From Gemmatimonadota bacterium (GTDB lineage: Bacteria > Gemmatimonadota > Gemmatimonadetes > Gemmatimonadales > GWC2-71-9), in NCBI GenBank assembly GCA_016794805.1, contig JAEUJI010000318.1:1-34508 (forward strand): a DNA stretch of 34,508 nt, read 5' to 3'. The notes beneath the pieces were generated by a model. It searched no databases. It was not told the DNA's origin and was given only the letters and a program-made list of their open reading frames with translations. Position 1 is the stretch's first letter; each line of letters opens with the position of its first letter. Below are positions 7,530 to 14,537 of the stretch, in pieces. The position numbers and the translations under genes are program-made.

Positions 7530-9452
7530 ATCGCCGCCACCCCCTGGTCCACCAAGGACTCCGAGAAGCTGTACAACATGCCCGGCTGGGGCCTCGGCTT
7601 CTTCCGGGTGAACCCGGAGGGCCGGGTCACCGTGCATCCGGACGGCAACCCCAAGCGGGGGCTCGACCTCTTCCAGCTGGCGATGGACCTGAATGCCCAG
7701 GGCGTCGGGCTGCCGCTGCTGCTCCGCTTCTCCGACATCCTGCGGATGCGGATCCAGACCCTGGCCACCCAGTTCCAGAACGCCATCGCCGAGAACGGCT
7801 ACGAGGGGACCTATACCACCGTCTACCCGATCAAGGTGAACCAGCAGCGGCACGTGATCGAGGAGATCGTGGAATTCGGCGCGGCGCACGGGGTGGGGCT
7901 CGAGTGCGGCTCCAAGCCCGAACTGCAGGCGGTGCTCGGCATCAGCGACAGCACCGACACGATCATCGTCTGCAACGGGTACAAGGACGAGGAGTACATG
8001 CGGCTGGCCCTGATGGGCCAGAAGCTGGGCCACCGCGTCTTCGTCGTCATCGAGCAGCTCTCGGAGGTGGACACCTACCTCAAGGTGGCGGACGAACTCG
8101 GGGTCCAGCCCACCATGGGCGTCCGGATCAAGCTCGCCACCGAGGGCGCCGGCCGCTGGGCCAAGAGCGGGGGGGAGAAGTCCAAGTTCGGGCTCTCCGC
8201 CATGGAGTTGATGAAGGTGCTGGACCGGCTGGAGGCGCTGGGCCGGAAGGACACCCTGCGGCTGGTGCACTTCCACCTCGGCAGCCAGATCACCGACATC
8301 AAGTACATCAAGGCGGGGCTGGAGGAGATCGGCCGGTTCTACGTGGAGCTGCGCAACATGGGCTTCGGGCTCACCCACGTGGACGTGGGCGGCGGCCTCG
8401 GGGTGGACTACGACGGCTCCCGCTCCACCCGGCCGGCCAGCATGAACTACTCCATGCGGGAGTACGCCAGCGACGTCGTGTACACCCTGGGGAGCATGTG
8501 CAAGGCGGAGGGGGTCCCCGCGCCGCACTTGATCTCGGAATCGGGCCGCGCCATCACCGCGCACCATTCACTGCTGCTGGTGAACGTGACCGACGTCGAG
8601 TCGCAGACCGAGCCTACCATTCCTGACCTGGGGCCCGAACCGCACCCGCTGCTGGTGGACATGAAGGAGAACCTCGAGTCCATCTCCGCCGACCGGCTGG
8701 CGGAGGCGCACCACGATGCCGCCTTCGGCAAGGAGCGGGCGCAGGAGATGTTTTCCAGCGGGGTCCTGACGCTCAAGGACCGGGCCAACGCCGAACAGCT
8801 CTACCTCGCCACCATGACCCGGCTGGCCCGGCTGGTGGAGAGCGAAAAGGGGGAGCATCCCGAGATCTGGTCCGACATCGAAGCGACGCTGGTCGACCGG
8901 TACTTCTGCAACTTCTCGGTGTTCCAGTCGCTGCCTGATAACTGGGCCATCGACCAGCTGTTCCCCATCATGCCCATCCACCGGCTGGACGAGCAGCCCA
9001 CCCGCCGGGGCACGCTGCAGGACATCACCTGCGATTCCGACGGGGTGATCGACCGCTTCGTGGGCGGCCGGAAGGGGAAGCCCTCCCTGGAGCTGCACCC
9101 CATCAAGGACGACGAGCCCTACCTGCTCGGCATCTTCCTCACCGGCGCCTACCAGGAGATCCTCGGCGACCTGCACAACCTCTTCGGCGACACCAACGCG
9201 GTGCACGTGCGCCTGACCGAGGCGGGGTATGACATCACCGACCTGGTCCACGGCGACACCGTCACCGAGGTGCTGCGCTACGTCCAGTTCCAGCCGGCAG
9301 ACCTGCTCACCACCTTCCGCCGCAAGGTGACCAACGCCCGGGACCTGTCGCGGCAGGACGCCAATCAGTTCATCGCCGACTACGTGGCGGGGCTGGAGGG
9401 ATACACCTACCTGGAAGGTGAGGAACTGCCGGGGCCCGACGGGGCGGCGTAG
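7530..9452 (+). CDS. Biosynthetic arginine decarboxylase SpeA
   Basis: PLP-dependent fold-III decarboxylase converting arginine to agmatine, the first step of the agmatine route to putrescine and spermidine. The PLP lysine is in VYPIKVNQ (codon 7833-7835), with a Gly-rich phosphate-binding GGGLGVDYDGS and the conserved CDSDGVIDRF cysteine/aspartate motif near the C-terminus. The first ATG is 7578 (624 aa), but the conserved family N-terminus WS..(E/D)S..LY..(G)WG is encoded upstream in frame (PWSTKDSEKLYN, then MPGWG). The only start-like codon between it and the in-frame stop at 7494 is ATC 7530, which has GGAG 7 nt before it. I therefore give 7530 (640 aa) as the probable but non-canonical start. 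The end is certain. Confidence 0.9.
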   Translation: MAATPWSTKDSEKLYNMPGWGLGFFRVNPEGRVTVHPDGNPKRGLDLFQLAMDLNAQGVGLPLLLRFSDILRMRIQTLATQFQNAIAENGYEGTYTTVYPIKVNQQRHVIEEIVEFGAAHGVGLECGSKPELQAVLGISDSTDTIIVCNGYKDEEYMRLALMGQKLGHRVFVVIEQLSEVDTYLKVADELGVQPTMGVRIKLATEGAGRWAKSGGEKSKFGLSAMELMKVLDRLEALGRKDTLRLVHFHLGSQITDIKYIKAGLEEIGRFYVELRNMGFGLTHVDVGGGLGVDYDGSRSTRPASMNYSMREYASDVVYTLGSMCKAEGVPAPHLISESGRAITAHHSLLLVNVTDVESQTEPTIPDLGPEPHPLLVDMKENLESISADRLAEAHHDAAFGKERAQEMFSSGVLTLKDRANAEQLYLATMTRLARLVESEKGEHPEIWSDIEATLVDRYFCNFSVFQSLPDNWAIDQLFPIMPIHRLDEQPTRRGTLQDITCDSDGVIDRFVGGRKGKPSLELHPIKDDEPYLLGIFLTGAYQEILGDLHNLFGDTNAVHVRLTEAGYDITDLVHGDTVTEVLRYVQFQPADLLTTFRRKVTNARDLSRQDANQFIADYVAGLEGYTYLEGEELPGPDGAA

Positions 9453-9463
9453 GGACGGCAGGG

Positions 9464-9500
9464 CGACGGGCCGACGGACCGTCGGTCCGTCGGCCCGTCG
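9464..9500. terminator. Perfect 17-bp hairpin between convergent speA and doxX
   Basis: The arms 9464-9480 and 9484-9500 are fully complementary around a 3-nt loop. They lie in the 54-bp gap between two convergent stop codons, where a bidirectional terminator is expected. No T-run follows on either side. The palindrome is built of CCGTCGG/CCGACGG words like the element at 24-74. Confidence 0.65.
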
Positions 9501-9506
9501 ACCAAT

Positions 9507-10007
9507 CTACTTCTTGCTGCTGAGCGCCCCATCCACCGAGTACCTGCCGCCCCCCTTGAGCATCAGTACCAGCGCGATCCCCATCGCCAGCAGGTGGTAC
9601 TCGTACCCCTCACCAGCCTGAGTGCCGTTCCAGTTCATGAAGAAGCCGTTGCCCCGGTGCACCACGAAGGCGGCGGTGGCCATCACCGAAAAGACGCCGA
9701 GAGCCGCGACACGGGTCAGCAGGCCGGTGATGAGGCCCAGCGCGCCGGCCGTCTCCGCCAGGATCGCCAGCAGGGCGAACAAGGCGGGGATGTGAAGCTG
9801 CTGGGTGAAGAACCCCATGGTGCCGGCGAAGCCGTAGCCGCCGAACAGGCCGAGGGTCTTCTGCAGCCCGTGCGGCAGGATGATGAGCCCGAGCACCAGG
9901 CGGAGGATGGTGGTGGCGGTGTCCGGCGTGGTGGAGAGCAGCTTGTGCACCACGGTCGTGCGCGCCTGCGGCAGTGCGGCGCCGTGGGGCAGGGTAGCGG
10001 TGGTCAT
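9507..10007 (-). CDS. DoxX-family integral membrane protein
   Basis: 166 aa with four predicted membrane helices (about 33-52, 71-91, 93-112, 139-154) and the family landmarks LRLVLGLIILPHGLQK, LAILAETAGALGLITGLLTR and GYEYHLLAMGIALVLM. DoxX proteins are linked to redox and thiol stress or respiratory-chain accessory roles, but the biochemical activity is generally unknown. The ATG follows a good ribosome binding site (AAAGGAT on the minus strand). It lies 45 nt behind the NTF2-like gene and probably shares its promoter, placing it under the adjacent MarR regulator. Confidence 0.88.
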   Translation of the reverse strand: MTTATLPHGAALPQARTTVVHKLLSTTPDTATTILRLVLGLIILPHGLQKTLGLFGGYGFAGTMGFFTQQLHIPALFALLAILAETAGALGLITGLLTRVAALGVFSVMATAAFVVHRGNGFFMNWNGTQAGEGYEYHLLAMGIALVLMLKGGGRYSVDGALSSKK

Positions 10008-10052
10008 GGCGGTGATCCTTTCGGTTTCGTGTGATGGTGGCCGGTGCGCCGC

Positions 10053-10430
10053 TCAGGCGTTCCCGGCGTTGTAGTAGAAGCGCTCGTGAGTGACCTGGCC
10101 GTTGCGCCACTGGCGCACCGCCACCTGCTCCAGCTTGACCCGGATGCCGCCCTTGAACGTCACGTCCATGAGCCACTCCGAGTAGCTCCGGTCTCCCTCG
10201 GCGGCGGCGCCGAGGATCGCGGCATGGTGGAACTGCTCGATGCTCTCGACGAACTGCCGCTCCCGCTCCCGGTTGGCGGCCTTGCCGGCCACGGGGGCGG
10301 CGGCATTCTCCTGCATGACCACGTCGTCGGCGTAGAACCGCTCGAAGGCGTCAAGGATGCGGCCCTCGAGGACCGTGGCGTTGAGTTCCCGGTCCAGCTC
10401 GGCGACGGTGGGGGCGATCGTGGTGGTCAT
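10053..10430 (-). CDS. SnoaL-like / NTF2-fold protein
   Basis: 125 aa, cytosolic. The NTF2-like alpha+beta cone pattern is visible: LEGRILDAFERFYADDVVMQENA (N-terminal helix and first strand), a helix around FVESIEQFHHAAILGA, and terminal strands VKLEQVAVRQWRNGQVTHERFYYN. Homologues are polyketide-cyclase-like or hydratase-like enzymes or simple binding proteins; no activity can be assigned. GAGGAG with 6-nt spacing precedes the ATG. It is first in a two-gene unit with doxX, and the operator-like palindrome at 10467-10476 lies just upstream. Confidence 0.82.
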   Translation of the reverse strand: MTTTIAPTVAELDRELNATVLEGRILDAFERFYADDVVMQENAAAPVAGKAANRERERQFVESIEQFHHAAILGAAAEGDRSYSEWLMDVTFKGGIRVKLEQVAVRQWRNGQVTHERFYYNAGNA

Positions 10431-10466
10431 CTGCGACTCCTCGCATGTGCGTGATCCAACAATAAC

Positions 10467-10482
10467 TGACTAGTCAACTAAT
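10467..10482 (-). promoter_or_regulatory. Probable MarR operator in front of the NTF2-doxX unit
   Basis: TGACTAGTCA (10467-10476) is a perfect palindrome. The 16-nt block ATTAGTTGACTAGTCA, read on the minus strand from 10482, is repeated exactly on the plus strand at 11014-11029 in front of marR. Two copies at the two transcription units beside a MarR gene strongly suggest its binding site. TTGAAC at 10490-10485 (minus) is a possible -35. Confidence 0.7.
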
Positions 10483-10518
10483 TGTTCAAGCTTTCGGTTC
10501 CGGCGGCCGCCCCAGGGC

Positions 10519-10995
10519 TCAGGCGTGCGCCGCCCGGATCCGGTCCAGCAGGTGTATCAACTGCTTCAGTTCGGTCCGGGTGAGGTTGCCCAGCATGCTG
10601 TCGTCCAGGGCATCCACAATCGGGTCGAGGGCGGCGAGCAGCGTGAGCCCCGGCTTCGCGATCCGGCAGGTGACCTGCCGCCGGTCGGTGGGGCAGCGCT
10701 CGCGGCTCACCAGCCCCTTGGCCTCCAGCCGGTCCAGCAGCCGGGTGATCCCCGGCGCCTGCTCGATCATCCGCTCCGCGATTTCGAGCGTCGGGAGCCC
10801 CTCCGTCCCGGCACCCCGCAGGATGCGGAGCACGTTGTACTGCTGCACCGTGACGTCCTCTGCCTCCAGCACCGCGGACATCCGGCGGCGCACCAGGTCG
10901 GTGGTGCGGAGCAGGGCGATCCCCGCTTCCTGCGCCGTGCTCCGGAAGGGGCGGGTCTGCTTGATCTCCTGCTGGATCCGGCTCGCTGTCGTCAT
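10519..10995 (-). CDS. MarR-family transcriptional regulator
   Basis: 158 aa winged-helix protein. The recognition region is TLEIAERMIEQAPGITRLLDRLEAKGLV, with the wing hairpin SRERCPTDRRQVTCRIAKPG, which contains the family's conserved DRR motif. The N- and C-terminal helices form the dimerisation part. No cysteine arrangement clearly marks a redox sensor. The ATG at 10995 lies only 6 nt after the -10 hexamer, so the mRNA is probably leaderless. It likely represses itself and the downstream NTF2-doxX unit through the shared TTGACTAGTCA site. The inducer is unknown. Confidence 0.92.
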   Translation of the reverse strand: MTTASRIQQEIKQTRPFRSTAQEAGIALLRTTDLVRRRMSAVLEAEDVTVQQYNVLRILRGAGTEGLPTLEIAERMIEQAPGITRLLDRLEAKGLVSRERCPTDRRQVTCRIAKPGLTLLAALDPIVDALDDSMLGNLTRTELKQLIHLLDRIRAAHA

Positions 10996-11001
10996 GGGTG
11001 T

Positions 11002-11030
11002 ACTTTACAAGGCATTAGTTGACTAGTCAA
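11002..11030 (-). promoter_or_regulatory. marR promoter with overlapping palindromic operator
   Basis: On the minus strand, -35 TTGACT (11030-11025) and -10 TAAAGT (11007-11002) are separated by exactly 17 nt. The perfect 12-bp palindrome TTGACTAGTCAA (11019-11030) covers the -35, a position that would block RNA polymerase. ATG follows the -10 after 6 nt. The arrangement indicates autorepression. Confidence 0.75.
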
Positions 11031-11070
11031 GTATCCGGTTTCCGCCACCCCCCGGGCGAGGGGCGGGGTC

Positions 11071-12660
11071 TCAGCGGAGCGCGCCGGCCAGCCAGTGCAC
11101 GAGGGTGTCCAGCACCTCCGCCGGAATCCGGGTCTCCCGCAGGGAGGTGTATTCCGCCGGCGAGCCGTCCGTGGCCGACGGCAGGAAGAGGTGGTTGAGG
11201 CCGGGGAACACCCGCACCTCCACCCGCCGGTTCCCCCCGGCCCGGATGGCCGCCGCCAGGGTGTCCGCCTGACCGACGGTGACCTGCCGGTCCAGCGCCC
11301 CGTGGAGGATCAGCGTCGGCTGCCGGACCAGCCGGGCGGCCTTGAGCGGGTCGTAGTGCCGGAACCAGCGCAGCCAGGGGAGCGACGGCAGGGAGTCGTC
11401 CCGCACGGCGAGCTCGGCCTCCTGCATCCGCGCCGCCCGGGTCTCCTCCGGCAGCTCGGTGGCGGTCAGGATCGGCCAGCGCACCTGGTCCACAAGGATC
11501 TCGGTCCCGTTCTTGGCGGGACCGGCCATGAGCACCAGCGCGGCGAGACTCCGCTCCTGGGCCGCGAGCAGTGGACCGATGATGCCCCCCTCACTGTGCC
11601 CGATCAGCGCCAGCCGCTTCCCGTCGATATCGCGGCGGGCGCGGAGCCAGCGGATCTGGGCCCGCGTGTCCTCCGCCAGATCCGCGGTGGTGGCGGAATC
11701 CGCCCGGCCTCCGCTCCCGCCGGCGGTGCGGTCATCACAGCGGAGCACGGCGATCCCCGCGGCGCCGAGCCGCTCCGCCACCTGGCCGAAGATCCGGTAG
11801 CCGAGCAGGAGCGGCCAGAGGTCGCTGTCCCGGGTCTGCATCCCCGATCCCGTGATCGTCACCGCGGCCGGGAAGGGGGGACGCCCCGCGCGCGGCCGGG
11901 TGAGGGTGCAGGCCAGGGAAAAGGTGTCCGGGGCCGCCCCGGCAGGCACACGCACCTCCTCTGCGGTCCAGGCCGCGCCGGCTGGCGCGCTGTAGTTGGC
12001 CGGGGGCCGGCGCAGTCCGGCGAGCGGGGGGAGGGAGTCGTGGAGCCCGGCGAGCACGGCACGGACGCGCTGCACCGGCACGGTGAGCTCGGGGAAGCCC
12101 GTGGCGCCCGGGCGGAGCAGGATCTCAAGCCCGGCGAAGCGGACCTCGCCCGAGTCATTCCGGAACCGGACCTCCGCCGGCAAGAGGGTGTCGGGCCCGG
12201 CGACGAGCAGCACCGCCGTCGTGTCTCGCCCCCCCGCCCGGCGGGCCAGCTCCACGAAGGAAAGGATCGACTGGGGCGGCAGCACCAGCACCGCCCGCCC
12301 GGCGCGGACCAGGGTTCGCTCCGTCCGGCCGAGGTGACTCGTGATGCGGAGCGAATCGCCCTCCACCGTGACGGCGTAGCTGCCGCGGGTGGTGTCGCCG
12401 GCGGCGTTGCTCACCGTCATGCTGAAGCCGGCCAGCGCCCCGCCAGGAGCAAAGGAGGTCTGGCTGGTGACCCGGAGGTTCACGACCGGCACCACCACTT
12501 CCTGCTCCAGCGTGTCCCCGTGGCGCCGGAAGCTCTCCCGGCCCAGTTCGGCGACGCCCTGGTAGATCCGGTACGTCCCGGTGGCCGGCGCCTGCGCCGG
12601 GAGGGCGGGCGGCAGGATGGCCAGCGCCAGGCCGGCGGCGAACTCAAGACTTCGGCGCAT
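11071..12660 (-). CDS. Secreted alpha/beta hydrolase (X-Pro dipeptidyl-peptidase/esterase-like)
   Basis: 529 aa with an N-terminal signal peptide (MRRSLEFAAGLALAILPPALPAQA). After a beta-rich N-terminal region of about 240 aa, an alpha/beta hydrolase core carries the nucleophile S356 in GHSEGG, acid D457 in LHGALDRQV and H490 in GLNHLFLP, a complete triad in the right order. PLLLGYRIFGQVAERLGAAGIAVLRCDDR is the conserved cap/oxyanion strand region. Ester or peptide substrates are both possible. The start overlaps the preceding zinc-ribbon gene by 17 nt and has GGAG 5 nt upstream, so it belongs to the SPFH-RHH-zinc-ribbon operon. The C-terminus is complete. Confidence 0.88.
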   Translation of the reverse strand: MRRSLEFAAGLALAILPPALPAQAPATGTYRIYQGVAELGRESFRRHGDTLEQEVVVPVVNLRVTSQTSFAPGGALAGFSMTVSNAAGDTTRGSYAVTVEGDSLRITSHLGRTERTLVRAGRAVLVLPPQSILSFVELARRAGGRDTTAVLLVAGPDTLLPAEVRFRNDSGEVRFAGLEILLRPGATGFPELTVPVQRVRAVLAGLHDSLPPLAGLRRPPANYSAPAGAAWTAEEVRVPAGAAPDTFSLACTLTRPRAGRPPFPAAVTITGSGMQTRDSDLWPLLLGYRIFGQVAERLGAAGIAVLRCDDRTAGGSGGRADSATTADLAEDTRAQIRWLRARRDIDGKRLALIGHSEGGIIGPLLAAQERSLAALVLMAGPAKNGTEILVDQVRWPILTATELPEETRAARMQEAELAVRDDSLPSLPWLRWFRHYDPLKAARLVRQPTLILHGALDRQVTVGQADTLAAAIRAGGNRRVEVRVFPGLNHLFLPSATDGSPAEYTSLRETRIPAEVLDTLVHWLAGALR

Positions 12661-12862
12661 AGGACTCCAGGAAGCCGCACTGCATGCAGCGGTGGGTGAC
12701 GATCGGGTAGCGCGCCTTGTCCTTGAGCTTGAGCCCGGTCCAGAACGACCGCTCCGGCGCGCCCTCTACCCAGGAAGCGGTGGCGCGGGTCTTGTCGGCC
12801 CGATCCAGGATGAAGCCTTCCTGAAAGCGGCCGCCGCAACGCGGACAGGTCGGGGTGGTCAT
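12644..12862 (-). CDS. Small zinc-ribbon protein (DUF6487-like)
   Basis: 72 aa starting with MTTPTCPRCGG. Two CxxC knuckles (CPRC near residues 6-9 and CMQC near 59-62) would bind one zinc. Between them lies the short pattern FQEGFILDRADKTRATASWVEG, typical of the PF20097-like ribbon family. ATG 12862 is chosen because it starts just before the first knuckle and has GGAG 8 nt upstream. Longer readings run through unrelated coding sequence. Function unknown; it is the third gene of the operon headed by the SPFH protein and overlaps the hydrolase start. Confidence 0.85.
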   Translation of the reverse strand: MTTPTCPRCGGRFQEGFILDRADKTRATASWVEGAPERSFWTGLKLKDKARYPIVTHRCMQCGFLESYAPKS

Positions 12863-12884
12863 CAGAGACTCCGTAGTACGGGTG

Positions 12885-13061
12885 TCAGCCGCCGGCCCCG
12901 CCGGACGTTCGGCCCGGCAGCCGGCCGGCGTCCTTGAGCGCCTGCCGGAGCAGGAACTCGATCTGGCCGTTGAGGGACCGGAGCTCGTCCGAGGACCAGC
13001 GCTGCAGCGCCTCGTGGAGCTCCGGGTCCATCCGCAGGAGAAACGGTTTGCGCTCCGCCAC
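12885..13061 (-). CDS. Arc-type ribbon-helix-helix DNA-binding protein, 58 aa
   Basis: A very short gene: GTG at 13061, stop at 12887-12885. The product opens MAERKPFLLRMDPELHEALQ and continues RWSSDELRSLNGQIEFLLRQ. This is a textbook ribbon-helix-helix: a beta strand KPFLLRMD for DNA base contact, helix A, a turn SLNGQ, and helix B. It matches the Arc family that often follows SPFH genes. It lies 14 nt after the SPFH stop and 22 nt before the zinc-ribbon gene. It is a good candidate to bind the 18-bp palindrome in the operon promoter (13970-13987). Confidence 0.85.
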   Translation of the reverse strand: MAERKPFLLRMDPELHEALQRWSSDELRSLNGQIEFLLRQALKDAGRLPGRTSGGAGG

Positions 13062-13075
13062 AACTCACCGGCTCA

Positions 13076-13942
13076 TCAGTAGATGCTGCCGGCGTTGACC
13101 ACCGGCTGGGTGGCCTGTTCGGAGCAGAGCACCACGAGGAGGTTGCTCACCATCGCGGCCTTCCGCTCCTCATCGAGGTGCACGATCTGCTTGGCCGAGA
13201 GCTGCTCCAGCGCCGATTCCACCATGCCCACGGCGCCGTCCACGATCTTCTGCCGCGCCGCGATGACGGCCGACGCCTGCTGCCGCCGAAGCATGACCCC
13301 CGCGATCTCCGGGGCGTAGGCCAGGTGGCTGATCCGGGCTTCCTGGACCATCACCCCCGCCTTGGCCAGCCGTTCCTGGATCTCGACCTTGAGCCGCTCG
13401 GCCACGTCCGCGGTGTTGGTCGAGAGCGACATCTTCCCTTCCTCATGGGCGTCGTACGGATACTGGTTGGCCAGGCCCCGCAGCGCCGACTCACTCTGCA
13501 CCTTCACGTAGTCCTCGAAATTGTCCACCTCGAACAGCGCCTCGGCGGCGTCGGTCACCTGCCACACCACGACGGCCCCGATCTCGATCGGGTTGGAGCT
13601 GTGGTCGTTCACCTTGAGCTTGGTGGTCTCGAAATTCCGCACCCGGAGGCTCACCGCCTTCTTGGAGAAGAAGGGATTGGCCCACCAGAGCCCGGGATGC
13701 CGCACCGAGCCGACGTAATCGCCGAACAGCTGCAGCACGCGCGACTGGTTGGGCTGCACGGTGAACAGGCCGCACCAGAGGATGATGAAGACGACCATTC
13801 CGCCCAGGCTCAGCAGGAGCACGGGGATGGCCTCGGTTCGGATCGCGCTGATGAAGCCATAGATGGTGGCGACCGTACCGAGCAGCAGGACGGTGAGCAT
13901 GAGCCCGCCAGAGGCGACCTTCCGTTCGGTTTCGCGAATCAC
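13076..13942 (-). CDS. SPFH/band-7 (prohibitin-stomatin-like) membrane protein
   Basis: 288 aa from GTG 13942 ([14 protein letters not shown]). Two adjacent membrane helices (about 13-33 and 39-59) are followed by the SPFH domain ([30 protein letters not shown]..., [21 protein letters not shown]) and a helical tail with [11 protein letters not shown] and [25 protein letters not shown]. These proteins form oligomeric microdomain scaffolds. A farther TTG at 14002 is open, but it is the -35 box of the promoter, so translation cannot start there. GAGG lies 8 nt before GTG 13942. It heads a four-gene operon. Confidence 0.9.
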   Translation of the reverse strand: MIRETERKVASGGLMLTVLLLGTVATIYGFISAIRTEAIPVLLLSLGGMVVFIILWCGLFTVQPNQSRVLQLFGDYVGSVRHPGLWWANPFFSKKAVSLRVRNFETTKLKVNDHSSNPIEIGAVVVWQVTDAAEALFEVDNFEDYVKVQSESALRGLANQYPYDAHEEGKMSLSTNTADVAERLKVEIQERLAKAGVMVQEARISHLAYAPEIAGVMLRRQQASAVIAARQKIVDGAVGMVESALEQLSAKQIVHLDEERKAAMVSNLLVVLCSEQATQPVVNAGSIY

Positions 13943-13969
13943 GGACCTATCCTCGAGTGAAAGTGGAAG

Positions 13970-14002
13970 CACAATGATATCATTGTGATAGTTGATTGTC
14001 AA
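13970..14002 (-). promoter_or_regulatory. Strong sigma70-type promoter with an 18-bp palindromic operator over the -10
   Basis: Minus strand: -35 TTGACA (14002-13997, perfect consensus), 17-nt spacer, -10 TATCAT (13979-13974). The -10 is embedded in the perfect palindrome CACAATGATATCATTGTG (13970-13987). The start of the SPFH gene is 28 nt beyond. The palindrome lies between divergent genes (SPFH and GNAT) and may serve both. The ribbon-helix-helix protein of the same operon is the natural candidate ligand. Confidence 0.78.
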
Positions 14003-14066
14003 TCCGCTTGGTATTCAATTGCCTTGCAAGGAGTTAGCGACGGACACCGAGCCCCGGAAACAGCCC

Positions 14067-14531
14067 ATGCCCACCATCCGCATCGCAATCCCGGCCGACC
14101 GGGATGCCATCCTCCGGCTCACCGAGCGCCTGGGGGACTTTCCCGTGCCCCCCTGGCGGACGGCGACGGAGATCGCCCGCGCCGACCACCCGATCCTGCT
14201 CGCCGCATTGCGGGAGCCCGGCGCGGGCCACCTGTTGCTGGTGGCGGAAGCTGAAGGACGGCTGCTGGGTTTCCTCTTCGCCGCCGAGCGGGCCGACTAC
14301 TTCACGGGGGAGCGGGTGGCGCACGTGGAAGACCTCGCGCTCGACCCGGGGGCGGAAGGGAAAGGGCTGGCGCGGGGGCTGATGGAGGCGGCGGAGCGGT
14401 GGGCGCGGGAGCGCGGCTGCCGGCGGGTGACGCTCAACGTCTGGGCGCAGAATGAGCGGGCGATCGGGCTCTACCGGCGGCTGGGCTACCAGCCCGAGAC
14501 GGTGCACTACCTCAAGGAGCTGGCGCCGTGA
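14067..14531 (+). CDS. GNAT-family N-acetyltransferase
   Basis: 154 aa from ATG 14067 (MPTIRIAIPADRDAILRL). The acetyl-CoA pyrophosphate-binding motif A is visible as VEDLALDPGAEGKGLARGLMEAAERWA, with the usual Q/RxxGxA replaced by EGKGLA. Motif B follows as RVTLNVWAQNERAIGLYRRLGYQPE. This is the common RimI-like architecture; the acceptor (protein N-terminus, antibiotic or small amine) cannot be told. The reading frame extends upstream into the SPFH promoter region, but that part is not conserved-looking, and 14067 fits the usual domain start. It is convergent with the DapA-family gene with a 6-nt gap. Confidence 0.88.
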   Translation: MPTIRIAIPADRDAILRLTERLGDFPVPPWRTATEIARADHPILLAALREPGAGHLLLVAEAEGRLLGFLFAAERADYFTGERVAHVEDLALDPGAEGKGLARGLMEAAERWARERGCRRVTLNVWAQNERAIGLYRRLGYQPETVHYLKELAP

Positions 14532-14537
14532 CGGGGG

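Noticed and set aside
13943-14002. Start of the SPFH gene at TTG 14002
   Set aside because: This TTG is part of the -35 TTGACA. A transcript from this promoter would start near 13967, so translation must begin downstream, at GTG 13942 with GAGG 8 nt upstream.
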